Of a stretch of DNA of 47,050 nucleotides, positions 20,428-27,252 are shown piece by piece (the first letter of the stretch is position 1; the number at the start of each line of letters is the position of its first letter). The notes under the pieces are model-generated. The model had not been told where the DNA came from and ran no database searches. It saw only the letters and a program-made list of their open reading frames with translations. Made by a program: the position numbers and the translations under genes. This DNA comes from Cyanobacteria bacterium SZAS LIN-3 (lineage in GTDB: Bacteria; Cyanobacteriota; Vampirovibrionia; Obscuribacterales; Obscuribacteraceae): the NCBI GenBank assembly GCA_018266215.1, contig JAFEAV010000051.1, positions 1-47,050 on the forward strand, read 5' to 3'.

Positions 20428-23088
20428 GTGCTGAGCCAGACCCAAATTCAGGAAGCAATGACCGAAAACACAGCCCAAAACACTTTCAATGAGCAAGACG
20501 AGCTGCTCGCCCGCCTCAATCCCGAACAAAGGGAAGCGGTAATGCAGCAGTGGGGGCCGTCGCTGGTCATCGCCGGGGCGGGCAGCGGCAAAACCACGGT
20601 TTTGATGCGCCGCATCGCCTGGCTTATTCAAAGATTGAACCAGGAGCCCGAATCGATTCTGGCCGTGACCTTCACCAATAAGGCCGCCGGTGAAATGCGC
20701 CACCGTATCCAGGGTATCGTCGGCGAGGCCTGCGCCCGCCGCATCGCCATCGGTACTTTCCACAGCATCTGCGCTCGCATGCTGCGCATGGAGATTGCCA
20801 ACTACAAGACCGCCGACGGCCTCTCCTGGGATAATAACTTTGTCATATACGATGAGACCGATACTCAGTCCCTGGTCAAAGCCCAGATCATCAAACTCAA
20901 TCTGGACGACAAAGTCTTTGTCCCCAAAGAAGTGCGCCACACGATAAGCGCTCTCAAGAATGACGGCTATACGCACCATTCATATGCCAGCGAAGCCAAA
21001 AATTATCGCGAAGGCAAAATGGCCGAAGTCTTCGTCAACTACCAGAAAGAACTGGCGCGCAACAATGCCCTCGACTTCGACGATTTGATTTTGATCTTCA
21101 CCGATCTGATGCAGCAAAATCAAAATGTGCGCGAGCGCATGCAGAGACGCTTCCGCCACGTCATGGTGGACGAGTTTCAAGACACCAACAAATCGCAGTC
21201 CGACTTGATTTCACTGATAACCAAGGTGGACAGCCCCGAACACTTCCTCGGTCGCGATCCTTCCACTCCCAACGAAGAGCGCTGGCGCGAACGCAGTTTG
21301 ATGGTCGTCGGTGATGTCGACCAGTCGATTTATTCCTGGCGTAAAGCCGATTTCCGCATCATTCTCGGCTTCCAAAAAGATTTTGCCGGTTGCCGAATGA
21401 TCAAGCTGGAAGAAAATTACCGCTCGACCGAAACCATTCTGGAAGTGGCCAACAGCATCATCCAGAACAATACAGAGCGTATCGATAAAGTGCTGCGCTG
21501 CAATCGCGGCAAGGGCGGCAAAGTAAATTGCTACGAAGCCACCGATGAAATCGACGAAGCATTTTATGTCGTGGAAGAACTGAAACGACTGAAGGCGCGC
21601 GATAAGAAACTGGCCGACTGCGTCATCCTCTACCGCACCAACTCCCAGAGTAGAGCCATAGAAGAAGTCCTGGTGCGCTCGCACCTGCCTTATATCGTGG
21701 TTGGCGGCACAAGATTCTACGACCGCCAGGAAATCAAAGACATGATTGCCTACCTCAAACTTATCTTCAACGGTAAGGACGGGCAGGCCTTCAACCGCGT
21801 CATCAACACGCCCAAGCGCGGACTGGGAAAAACCACTCTCGACCGCGTTCTCGCCTACGCCGAAACAAAAAACATGAGTCCCCTGGAAGCCTGTCACGAA
21901 GCCGAGCGCATCTCGGATCTTTCGCCCAAGGCCTACACCACACTCAAAGATTTTGCCGGCATGGTCGGCCGCTGGCAGCATGACGCTCAACAGGTCATGC
22001 CTTCTGAAGTGCTGGAGCGGGTTTTGAAAGAAACCGGCTATGTCAGCAAACTGGAAGAAGACGCCAATTCATCAAAAGATGAGCTGGCTCTGGGCCGCAT
22101 CGAAAACGTCCTGGAACTGGTGGCGGTGGCAAAGGAATTTGAATCCACAGCGGACACGCCTGATCTGGAGTCATTCTTGACCCGTATCTCACTGGTCTCG
22201 GATCTGGACGCTATAAAGGATGGCGAAGACGCGGTCAAACTGATGACTATCCACGCCTCCAAAGGACTGGAGTTTCCCGTGGCCTTCATCATGGGTTGCG
22301 AGGACGGACTCTTCCCTCATATCCGCTCCCTCGACTCACCGACCCAGATGGAAGAAGAGCGCAGACTTATGTATGTGGCCGTCACCAGAGCTGGTGACTT
22401 GCTGCATATGACTCTGGCGCGCAAACGCACCATGGTCGGTCGCGCCTGGTCCTCGGGTGGTTTCTCGCAGACCTACACCATCCCCAGCCGCTTCCTCAAA
22501 GAAATCGCACCGGGGCTCATCACCGGCTACTACCCCAGCGGTGAAGACCGGGGCGGAACGGCCGGCAGAGGCGAGGCCGGATTTGAATACGGCCAACCGG
22601 CCAGACAAAACACCGGCAATAGCTACGGCAACAGTCGCCCGACAAACTATGGCAACTCCGGCGGCGGCAGCAAATACGGCGGCAACGAGCGCTACGGAAG
22701 CGGAAGTGGAAGCGGCGGCAGCTATGGCGGCAATAGCTATGGCGGCGGTCAGCGTCCGGCTTCTTCCTCAAGCAGCTCCTCGCAACCACAGAAACCCCGC
22801 GCCTATCGCATGCCACCGCAGGCTCAGAGCACACCGGTGCGCTCCACTCCCGCCGGCGGCCGACCCAGCGGTCGGGCCCTGGACGCCAACACCCCGGCCA
22901 GCCCCGCCGCCCAGGCAAACTTTGAAAGGCTTAAGGTGGGCGACAAGGTTTCGCATGTCAAGTTTGGCATAGGCCAGGTGGCGCAGGTTATAGGCGACGG
23001 TGCCAAAGAGTTTTACAAGATTGACTTCGAAGGCAACGGCGCCAAGATCCTCGATCCGACATTTGCAAAACTTATAAAGCTGTCCTGA
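20428..23088 (+). CDS. pcrA: PcrA/UvrD-type superfamily 1 DNA helicase
   Basis: An 886-residue 3'-5' helicase for repair and replication restart. Motifs in order: QREAV Q-motif region, Walker A AGAGSGKTT (~50-58), TFTNKAA, DEFQDTN, GDVDQSIYSWRKAD, LEENYRST, GGTRFYDRQEIKD, TIHASKGLEFPV, EEERRLMYVAVTRA. The canonical QSIY is preceded by GDVD rather than GDPD/GDDD. Between the motor and the end lies a Gly/Ser/Tyr/Asn-rich linker (~705-790), then a C-terminal Tudor-like RNA-polymerase-binding domain (VGDKVSHVKFGIGQV...) as in PcrA. GTG at 20428 has GGGAG upstream; ATG at 20458 with AGGA four to five bases upstream is an equally good start. Confidence 0.95.
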   Translation: MLSQTQIQEAMTENTAQNTFNEQDELLARLNPEQREAVMQQWGPSLVIAGAGSGKTTVLMRRIAWLIQRLNQEPESILAVTFTNKAAGEMRHRIQGIVGEACARRIAIGTFHSICARMLRMEIANYKTADGLSWDNNFVIYDETDTQSLVKAQIIKLNLDDKVFVPKEVRHTISALKNDGYTHHSYASEAKNYREGKMAEVFVNYQKELARNNALDFDDLILIFTDLMQQNQNVRERMQRRFRHVMVDEFQDTNKSQSDLISLITKVDSPEHFLGRDPSTPNEERWRERSLMVVGDVDQSIYSWRKADFRIILGFQKDFAGCRMIKLEENYRSTETILEVANSIIQNNTERIDKVLRCNRGKGGKVNCYEATDEIDEAFYVVEELKRLKARDKKLADCVILYRTNSQSRAIEEVLVRSHLPYIVVGGTRFYDRQEIKDMIAYLKLIFNGKDGQAFNRVINTPKRGLGKTTLDRVLAYAETKNMSPLEACHEAERISDLSPKAYTTLKDFAGMVGRWQHDAQQVMPSEVLERVLKETGYVSKLEEDANSSKDELALGRIENVLELVAVAKEFESTADTPDLESFLTRISLVSDLDAIKDGEDAVKLMTIHASKGLEFPVAFIMGCEDGLFPHIRSLDSPTQMEEERRLMYVAVTRAGDLLHMTLARKRTMVGRAWSSGGFSQTYTIPSRFLKEIAPGLITGYYPSGEDRGGTAGRGEAGFEYGQPARQNTGNSYGNSRPTNYGNSGGGSKYGGNERYGSGSGSGGSYGGNSYGGGQRPASSSSSSSQPQKPRAYRMPPQAQSTPVRSTPAGGRPSGRALDANTPASPAAQANFERLKVGDKVSHVKFGIGQVAQVIGDGAKEFYKIDFEGNGAKILDPTFAKLIKLS

Positions 23089-23116
23089 TCCACTCCCTAA
23101 TGTTGGAACATAAGAG

Positions 23117-23148
23117 CTCTCGGACCTTAGGCCCGAGAGTTTCTTTTT
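23117..23148 (+). terminator. Rho-independent terminator after pcrA
   Basis: CTCTCGG (23117-23123) pairs with CCGAGAG (23133-23139), with two more pairs inside, followed by TTTCTTTTT. It ends the pcrA transcript, so ndk 30 bp further on needs readthrough or its own promoter. Confidence 0.85.
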
Positions 23149-23178
23149 GGAAAAATTTGACTAGCTAGGGGGCAAACC

Positions 23179-23631
23179 GTGGAAAGAACCTTTGTGGCAA
23201 TAAAGCCGGACGGCGTTGAGCGTGGACTGATTGGCGACATCATCAGCCGCTTTGAAAAGCGCGGTCTGAAACTGGTCGGCATGAAATTTATGCAAGTCCC
23301 AACCGAACTTGCCGAGCGTCATTACGGCGAGCACAAAGGCAAACCATTTTTCGACGGTCTGGTGAAGTTCATCACCTCCGGACCGATCGTAGCCATGTGC
23401 TGGGAAGGCAAGGGCGCAATCGCCCTCTGCCGCAACGTCATCGGCGCCACCAAACCAGCCGATTCCGCCATGGGCACCATCAGAGGTGACCTGGCCCTCG
23501 ACATCAGTCGCAATATCGTCCACGGTTCCGACGGTCCCGAAAGTGCCGCTCGCGAAGTCGGCCTCTTCTTCAAGGACGAAGAACTGGTATCGACATGGAA
23601 TCGCACCATCGATAAGTGGATCTGCGAATAG
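23179..23631 (+). CDS. ndk: Nucleoside diphosphate kinase
   Basis: Ndk balances nucleoside triphosphate pools by ping-pong phosphate transfer. The protein has normal length (150) and all landmarks: TFVAIKPDGVERGLIG at the start, RNVIGATKPADSAMGTIRGDLA (the GATxPxxAxxGTIR motif), and the active His at 115 in NIVHGSD. The start is ATG at 23179, with AGGGGGC about 10 nt before it. It converges on the second GT9 gene with 17 bp between stops and lies just after the pcrA terminator. Confidence 0.97.
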   Translation: MERTFVAIKPDGVERGLIGDIISRFEKRGLKLVGMKFMQVPTELAERHYGEHKGKPFFDGLVKFITSGPIVAMCWEGKGAIALCRNVIGATKPADSAMGTIRGDLALDISRNIVHGSDGPESAAREVGLFFKDEELVSTWNRTIDKWICE

Positions 23632-23648
23632 GGCACTTTGCCCTGAAG

Positions 23649-24914
23649 CTAGCCCGCTAAATCCGCAGCTGCGATCACTTGCAGCACCTTGCCGACCTCC
23701 AGGTCGGTGAGGCAGGATATTGATTTGTCCGGCAGAAGACAAGTCTTGGAAAAGCATGGCTGGCAAGAGATTCCGGAATATACAGCCCGCCCCCTGACAC
23801 CGTAAGGTCCATTACGGAGCCAGGGGGTGCTGCCATGCACTGCCACCACCAGCGGTCTGTCGGCGGCGACGGCCAGATGCATGGGACCCGTGTCGGCACC
23901 AACTACGATGTCAGTCATTTTGAAGAGAGCGATCAACTGCATTAAGTCGGTCTTAGCTGTCAGGTCGAAGACCGTCGTCTTGTTTTGCAGCTGTGAATCT
24001 ATACCTATATATATGGATTGCGTCAGGGCCGCGTCGGCCTTGCCACCGCAGATGATGAGACGTGAAACACCGCTATTTACCAGGGCCAGACCCAATTCCA
24101 CCCACTTAGACGCCGGCCATATTTTGGTAGCCCAGGTGGTGCCAGGAATCAGCACCACGACTTTGTTTTGAACATTTTGCGGAGCCTCCGACGAGGAGAT
24201 CACCGGTGGTGCCTCCGAAGGCGAAATCGCCTGTGGTGGCGCGCTTGAAGAGATCACCGGCGGTGCCTCCCCCCGAGCGGCAGTGCCGGCACCGGACCCG
24301 GTGCCAGCCCCCGAGGCCTCTTCTCCACCGGACAGCAAAGTCTCAAGTCCTTGCTGGACGGAGCTTTCCAGACGCGGAAGAGGGAAGCTTACCACCGGCG
24401 GTGCCCCCTCCAGCACCACTTTCTTACGCCGAGCTAAAGTCTCCAGGGCAAAATCACCAAGGGCGATGTTAAGGTCGACCACGTGTCTGGTCGGTCCGTA
24501 GTAGTCACCGACATCGAGGGTGTCGGTCATCAAAGCCGAAGAACCTTCCCTTGCGCCGCGAAAGCCAACCCTGACGGGCGCTCCGGAGGCCCAGGCCAGG
24601 ACCGCCGACTTGAGCAAGCCCTGGGCGTCGATAGCCAGGTCGAAACGGTTGGCTGATAAAGTCGTGAGTAACGTCTTAATTTTGGAAATTTTGGTGCCCA
24701 GGGTCAGGGGGTTCAAAAGGTCCGCGGTCAGATCCTTCTTTTCAAAGACTATTACCTGGTCTACAGCATTATTGTTCTGCAAAAGTGCCCTTGCCGGTGG
24801 TTCCACTAGCCAGGTTATGTTTGCCTGTGGAAAACGAGCCCTGATTTGAGCGGCCAAAGGGAGGCAATGTACGACATCACCGATGGCACTAAGTCTGACA
24901 ATCAGAATTTTCAA
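23649..24914 (-). CDS. GT9-family heptosyltransferase (WaaC-like)
   Basis: A 421-residue GT-B enzyme of family 9, closest in motifs to heptosyltransferase I: ILIVRLSAIGDVVHCLPLAAQI at the start, WLVEPPARALL, DLAIDAQGLLKSA, GFRGAREG, VVLIPGTTWATKIWPASKW and the donor site VVGADTGPMHLAVAADRP. This supports LPS-type inner-core sugar transfer in the cytosol. About 55 residues (195-250) between the two domains are an odd Gly/Ser/Ala/Pro-rich insert with a repeated EAPPVISSS unit. A late Cys-rich segment (CQPCFSKTCLL) also occurs in some GT9 members. The start is TTG at 24914. It is divergent from the H1/RHH gene across the TGATACCAG repeat region. Confidence 0.9.
   Translation of the reverse strand: MKILIVRLSAIGDVVHCLPLAAQIRARFPQANITWLVEPPARALLQNNNAVDQVIVFEKKDLTADLLNPLTLGTKISKIKTLLTTLSANRFDLAIDAQGLLKSAVLAWASGAPVRVGFRGAREGSSALMTDTLDVGDYYGPTRHVVDLNIALGDFALETLARRKKVVLEGAPPVVSFPLPRLESSVQQGLETLLSGGEEASGAGTGSGAGTAARGEAPPVISSSAPPQAISPSEAPPVISSSEAPQNVQNKVVVLIPGTTWATKIWPASKWVELGLALVNSGVSRLIICGGKADAALTQSIYIGIDSQLQNKTTVFDLTAKTDLMQLIALFKMTDIVVGADTGPMHLAVAADRPLVVAVHGSTPWLRNGPYGVRGRAVYSGISCQPCFSKTCLLPDKSISCLTDLEVGKVLQVIAAADLAG
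24165..24332 (-). repeat. Low-complexity repeat insert inside the GT9 gene
   Basis: This in-frame segment encodes the interdomain insert. Two near-identical copies of a ~20-bp unit coding for GEAPPVISSS / SEAPPVISSS plus a degenerate third copy are visible, preceded by a Gly/Ala/Ser/Thr run. It looks like slipped-strand expansion of a linker. Confidence 0.6.
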
Positions 24915-24976
24915 AAAGGGTCACCCATGGGGCTTAGAGGCTTACTCAAGCTTTGTTGATTGTACATCCGTCGGTT

Positions 24977-25056
24977 TGATACCAGCCATTATGAATGGTG
25001 CTCATGCACGTGATACCAGTTTTAATCACCCCTGGTATCACCTCAGACTGGTATCA
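24977..25056. repeat. Cluster of four TGATACCAG elements (probable operator)
   Basis: The 9-mer TGATACCAG occurs at 24977-24985 and 25011-25019 on the plus strand, and as its complement CTGGTATCA at 25032-25040 and 25048-25056. The middle two form an extended 10-bp inverted repeat (GTGATACCAG...CTGGTATCAC). Centre spacings are about 34, 21 and 16 bp. The first copy overlaps the -35 position of a possible minus-strand promoter (TACAAT on the minus strand, 24959-24964) for the GT9 gene. The cluster lies between that gene and the divergent H1/RHH gene, as expected for a shared operator. Confidence 0.65.
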
Positions 25057-25129
25057 AAACCCCGAAACCCTTGTCCCCCAACGGAAAGAAAATTTGTATA
25101 TCCAAATAGGTTATAAATGCATACTTGTT

Positions 25130-25138
25130 TGGTACAAT
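25130..25138 (+). promoter_or_regulatory. Extended -10 promoter of the H1/RHH gene
   Basis: TGG-TACAAT fits an extended -10 element (TGnTATAAT). No recognisable -35 lies 17-18 bp upstream. Transcription from ~25145 would include the whole hairpin-rich leader. The same TGG-TAxAxT form is seen before the tRNA-Phe gene. Confidence 0.45.
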
Positions 25139-25140
25139 AA

Positions 25141-25320
25141 TGGTGCCACCTAAAGTGGTGGTACCCGTGAAAACGGTGGTGAAAAAAAAGTCCACCGGCC
25201 CAACGAGAGCGATCCCTAAAGCGGAGCGCTCTAGAGGAAATTGCTTACGCTGCCCGAAGCATCACTAAGCAATTTCTGTCTTCAAGAGAGCCCGGCACCC
25301 AGAGGGGTTGCTCGGAACAA
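25141..25320 (+). ncRNA. Candidate structured leader RNA (several hairpins)
   Basis: This 180-nt stretch has no ORF but contains at least four hairpins in series: CGGTGG (25174-25179)/CCACCG (25192-25197) with an A8 loop; AGAGCG (25206-25211)/CGCTCT (25227-25232); a perfect 11-bp stem GAAATTGCTTA (25237-25247)/TAAGCAATTTC (25266-25276); and CCGGCACCC/GGGTTGCTCGG with two bulges (25292-25315). It sits between an extended -10 promoter and the ribosome site of the H1/RHH gene. It could be a cis-regulatory leader or a processed small RNA. I recognise no known riboswitch class. Confidence 0.5.
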
Positions 25321-25346
25321 TTTCCCTAACACTTAAGGAGTGAATC

Positions 25347-25688
25347 ATGGCAGGAGCTGTTCGTAAATCTGGTGGTAAAGCCAAATCCAAAGCCGCCAAG
25401 TCGGCCAAACCGGCTGCCAAAGCCGCCCACAAAGGTAAACTGAGCGGCGGCCGCAAAATCGCCACCACCCGTAAAGTTGCACCGAAGCACACAACCAAAG
25501 CGAAGGCTCCAGCCTCCCGCGGTGGCGACGACAACTATATGAAGTTCTCCGGCAAGTTCACCGTACGCTTGCCCAAATCTCTCCACCAGGCCCTTGTGGA
25601 CAGAGCGGAGAAAGAAGGCGTCAGTCTCAACCTGTTCGTAACCAATGCTCTTTCCCGCACCGTGGCTCTGCCCGGCAAAAAGAGATAA
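25347..25688 (+). CDS. Histone H1-like / HicB-type ribbon-helix-helix fusion protein
   Basis: A 113-residue, very basic protein in two parts. Residues 1-60 are Lys/Ala/Pro/Ser-rich with repeated AAK/SAK/KAA units, like the tail of bacterial histone H1-like proteins. Residues ~66-105 (KFSGKFTVRLPKSLHQALVD, then an E-K-E-GVSLN turn and LFVTNAL) match the HicB/Arc ribbon-helix-helix domain, whose strand pairs to bind DNA as a dimer. No HicA toxin gene is adjacent, so an antitoxin role is unlikely and a nucleoid-binding or regulatory role is more plausible. A strong AAGGAG lies seven bases before the ATG, and the gene has its own terminator, suggesting high expression. Confidence 0.85.
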   Translation: MAGAVRKSGGKAKSKAAKSAKPAAKAAHKGKLSGGRKIATTRKVAPKHTTKAKAPASRGGDDNYMKFSGKFTVRLPKSLHQALVDRAEKEGVSLNLFVTNALSRTVALPGKKR

Positions 25689-25713
25689 GCACTGAACAAG
25701 CGACCGAGTTAAT

Positions 25714-25750
25714 AAAAGAGGGGAGTTACCTGTCGATACTCCCCTCTTTT
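25714..25750 (+). terminator. Strong terminator after the H1/RHH gene
   Basis: A perfect 13-bp stem: AAAAGAGGGGAGT (25714-25726) with ACTCCCCTCTTTT (25738-25750) and an 11-nt loop. The T run is the 3' arm itself, so it could act on either strand. Confidence 0.85.
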
Positions 25751-25890
25751 GTATTGGATTTTATTAATAGACAGGCCGAAAGATTAAGCGGCCCCACCTT
25801 GCCCGCGCCCGTGGGGGCAAATAGCGGATGTTCGGACGGCATAATTAGACCGACTTTAGAAAAGCGTCCTTTACCTTATCTCTTACACCT

Positions 25891-25918
25891 TTGAATCGCC
25901 CCGGCAACAGGCTAGACT
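25891..25918 (+). promoter_or_regulatory. Candidate promoter for the DegT-type aminotransferase operon
   Basis: TTGAAT (25891-25896), a 16-bp spacer and TAGACT (25913-25918), about 55 nt before the ATG. A GC hairpin (AGGCC-CCCG-GGCCT) and then AAGGA follow in the leader. Confidence 0.4.
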
Positions 25919-25974
25919 CACAGTATTGGATAAGCGACAGGCCCCCGGGCCTCTCTTAAAAGGACTCCCATTAA

Positions 25975-27246
25975 ATGAGCCAACCCGCAAGAAACGTTCC
26001 CATCCTCAATCTCAACGCCCAATATCGAACGATTCAGAGCAAATTAGAAGAAACAATCCTCGAAGTCCTTCGCAGCGGCAACTACATCCTCGGCAAATAT
26101 GTAACTTCACTGGAAGAGAAAGTGGCCGAGCTCTGTGGAGCAAAGTATGGAATCGGCGTCGCCAACGGTACCGACGCACTGATGATAGCCCTCTGGGCCC
26201 TCGATATCGGCCCCGGTGATGAAGTCATCACCAGCCCCTTCACTTTCGCTGCCACAGTCGAGGCTATCTGCCTCAGAGGGGCAACTCCGGTCTTCGTCGA
26301 CATCGATCCCGACTCCTTCAATATAGAGCCGGCCCAGATAGAAAAAGCCATCACCAAGCGCACTAAGGCCATCATGCCGGTGCACCTGTACGGCCTGCCG
26401 GCGCATATGGACCCGATCAATGCCATTGCCCAGCGCTACGGCCTGAAAGTCATCGAAGACAATGCCCAGGGCATCGGTGCCTCCTACAAGGGACGCGCCA
26501 CCGGCGGACTTTCAGATCTGGCCTGCACTTCCTTTTATCCAACCAAAAATCTTGGCGCCGCCGGTGATGCCGGTATGATCGTCACCTCCGACCCGGCCCT
26601 CAACGACCGCCTGCGCTGCTTGCGCGGACACGGCATGCGCCGCCGCTACTATCACGACGAGCTCGGCGTCAACAGCCGCCTCGACGAACTGCAAGCCGCC
26701 ACCCTGATGGTCAAGTTGCCTTATCTCCACGAATGGAATAATCGCCGCGCCGAACTGGCCGCACTCTATTCGAGCAAACTGGCCAATACAGCCGGTATTG
26801 TCACACCCTCGGTCAGTCTGGCCGGTGGCAAACGGGGACAGGCTGCCGATCAGGTCAAGCACGTCTACCATCAATACACCATCAGAGTGCAAACCCAGCC
26901 GCATCAAAACCCGCGCGGCATGAGCACCGAACAGTATCTGGTCAACAGCAATCGCGAAGCATTGATTGCCGAACTGACCAAACAGGGTGTCGGTTCGATG
27001 TGCTATTACCCCGTACCGCTGCATTTGCAAACAGCCTTCCAGCACCTCGGCTACAAACTTGGTGATTTCCCGATCTCCGAGCATCTCTCGCGCGAAGTGT
27101 TGAGTCTGCCGATGTACCCGGAACTGAGCGACGAAGACGTCGATTATGTGAGCACCTGCATCAACAACGCCATGGCCGCTATTGCCCCTGCTGCAGTACC
27201 GGTCGCAGTACCTGGTGTAGCAGCCGCACCGGGCCTGGTGCGCTAG
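25975..27246 (+). CDS. DegT/DnrJ/EryC1/StrS-family PLP aminotransferase
   Basis: This fold-type I PLP enzyme probably aminates a nucleotide-linked keto-sugar for surface glycans. Landmarks are the N-terminal PILNLNAQYRTI, GVANGTDALMIAL, SPFTFAATVEAI, PVHLYGLPA, IEDNAQGIGASYKG and the PLP lysine K191 in SFYPTKNLGAAGDAGM, followed by RLDELQAA. The usual EDxAQ(A/S)HGA has Asn and Gly here (EDNAQGIGA). Length is 423, slightly above average, with a ~25-residue low-complexity Ala/Val/Pro tail and a ~20-residue insert near 280-290. AAGGA precedes the ATG. The TMTC-like gene starts six bases after its stop. Confidence 0.93.
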   Translation: MSQPARNVPILNLNAQYRTIQSKLEETILEVLRSGNYILGKYVTSLEEKVAELCGAKYGIGVANGTDALMIALWALDIGPGDEVITSPFTFAATVEAICLRGATPVFVDIDPDSFNIEPAQIEKAITKRTKAIMPVHLYGLPAHMDPINAIAQRYGLKVIEDNAQGIGASYKGRATGGLSDLACTSFYPTKNLGAAGDAGMIVTSDPALNDRLRCLRGHGMRRRYYHDELGVNSRLDELQAATLMVKLPYLHEWNNRRAELAALYSSKLANTAGIVTPSVSLAGGKRGQAADQVKHVYHQYTIRVQTQPHQNPRGMSTEQYLVNSNREALIAELTKQGVGSMCYYPVPLHLQTAFQHLGYKLGDFPISEHLSREVLSLPMYPELSDEDVDYVSTCINNAMAAIAPAAVPVAVPGVAAAPGLVR

Positions 27247-27252
27247 CTCTAA

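Noticed and set aside
25151..25175. Resemblance to the T-box core (GGTGGTACC followed by CG) in the leader
   Set aside because: Only part of the T-box core matches, there is no Stem I before it and no following terminator T tract. The downstream gene is not an aminoacyl-tRNA synthetase or amino-acid gene.
25347..25688. A HicAB toxin-antitoxin module
   Set aside because: The RHH part matches HicB, but there is no hicA-like gene beside it and the H1-like tail is not an antitoxin feature.
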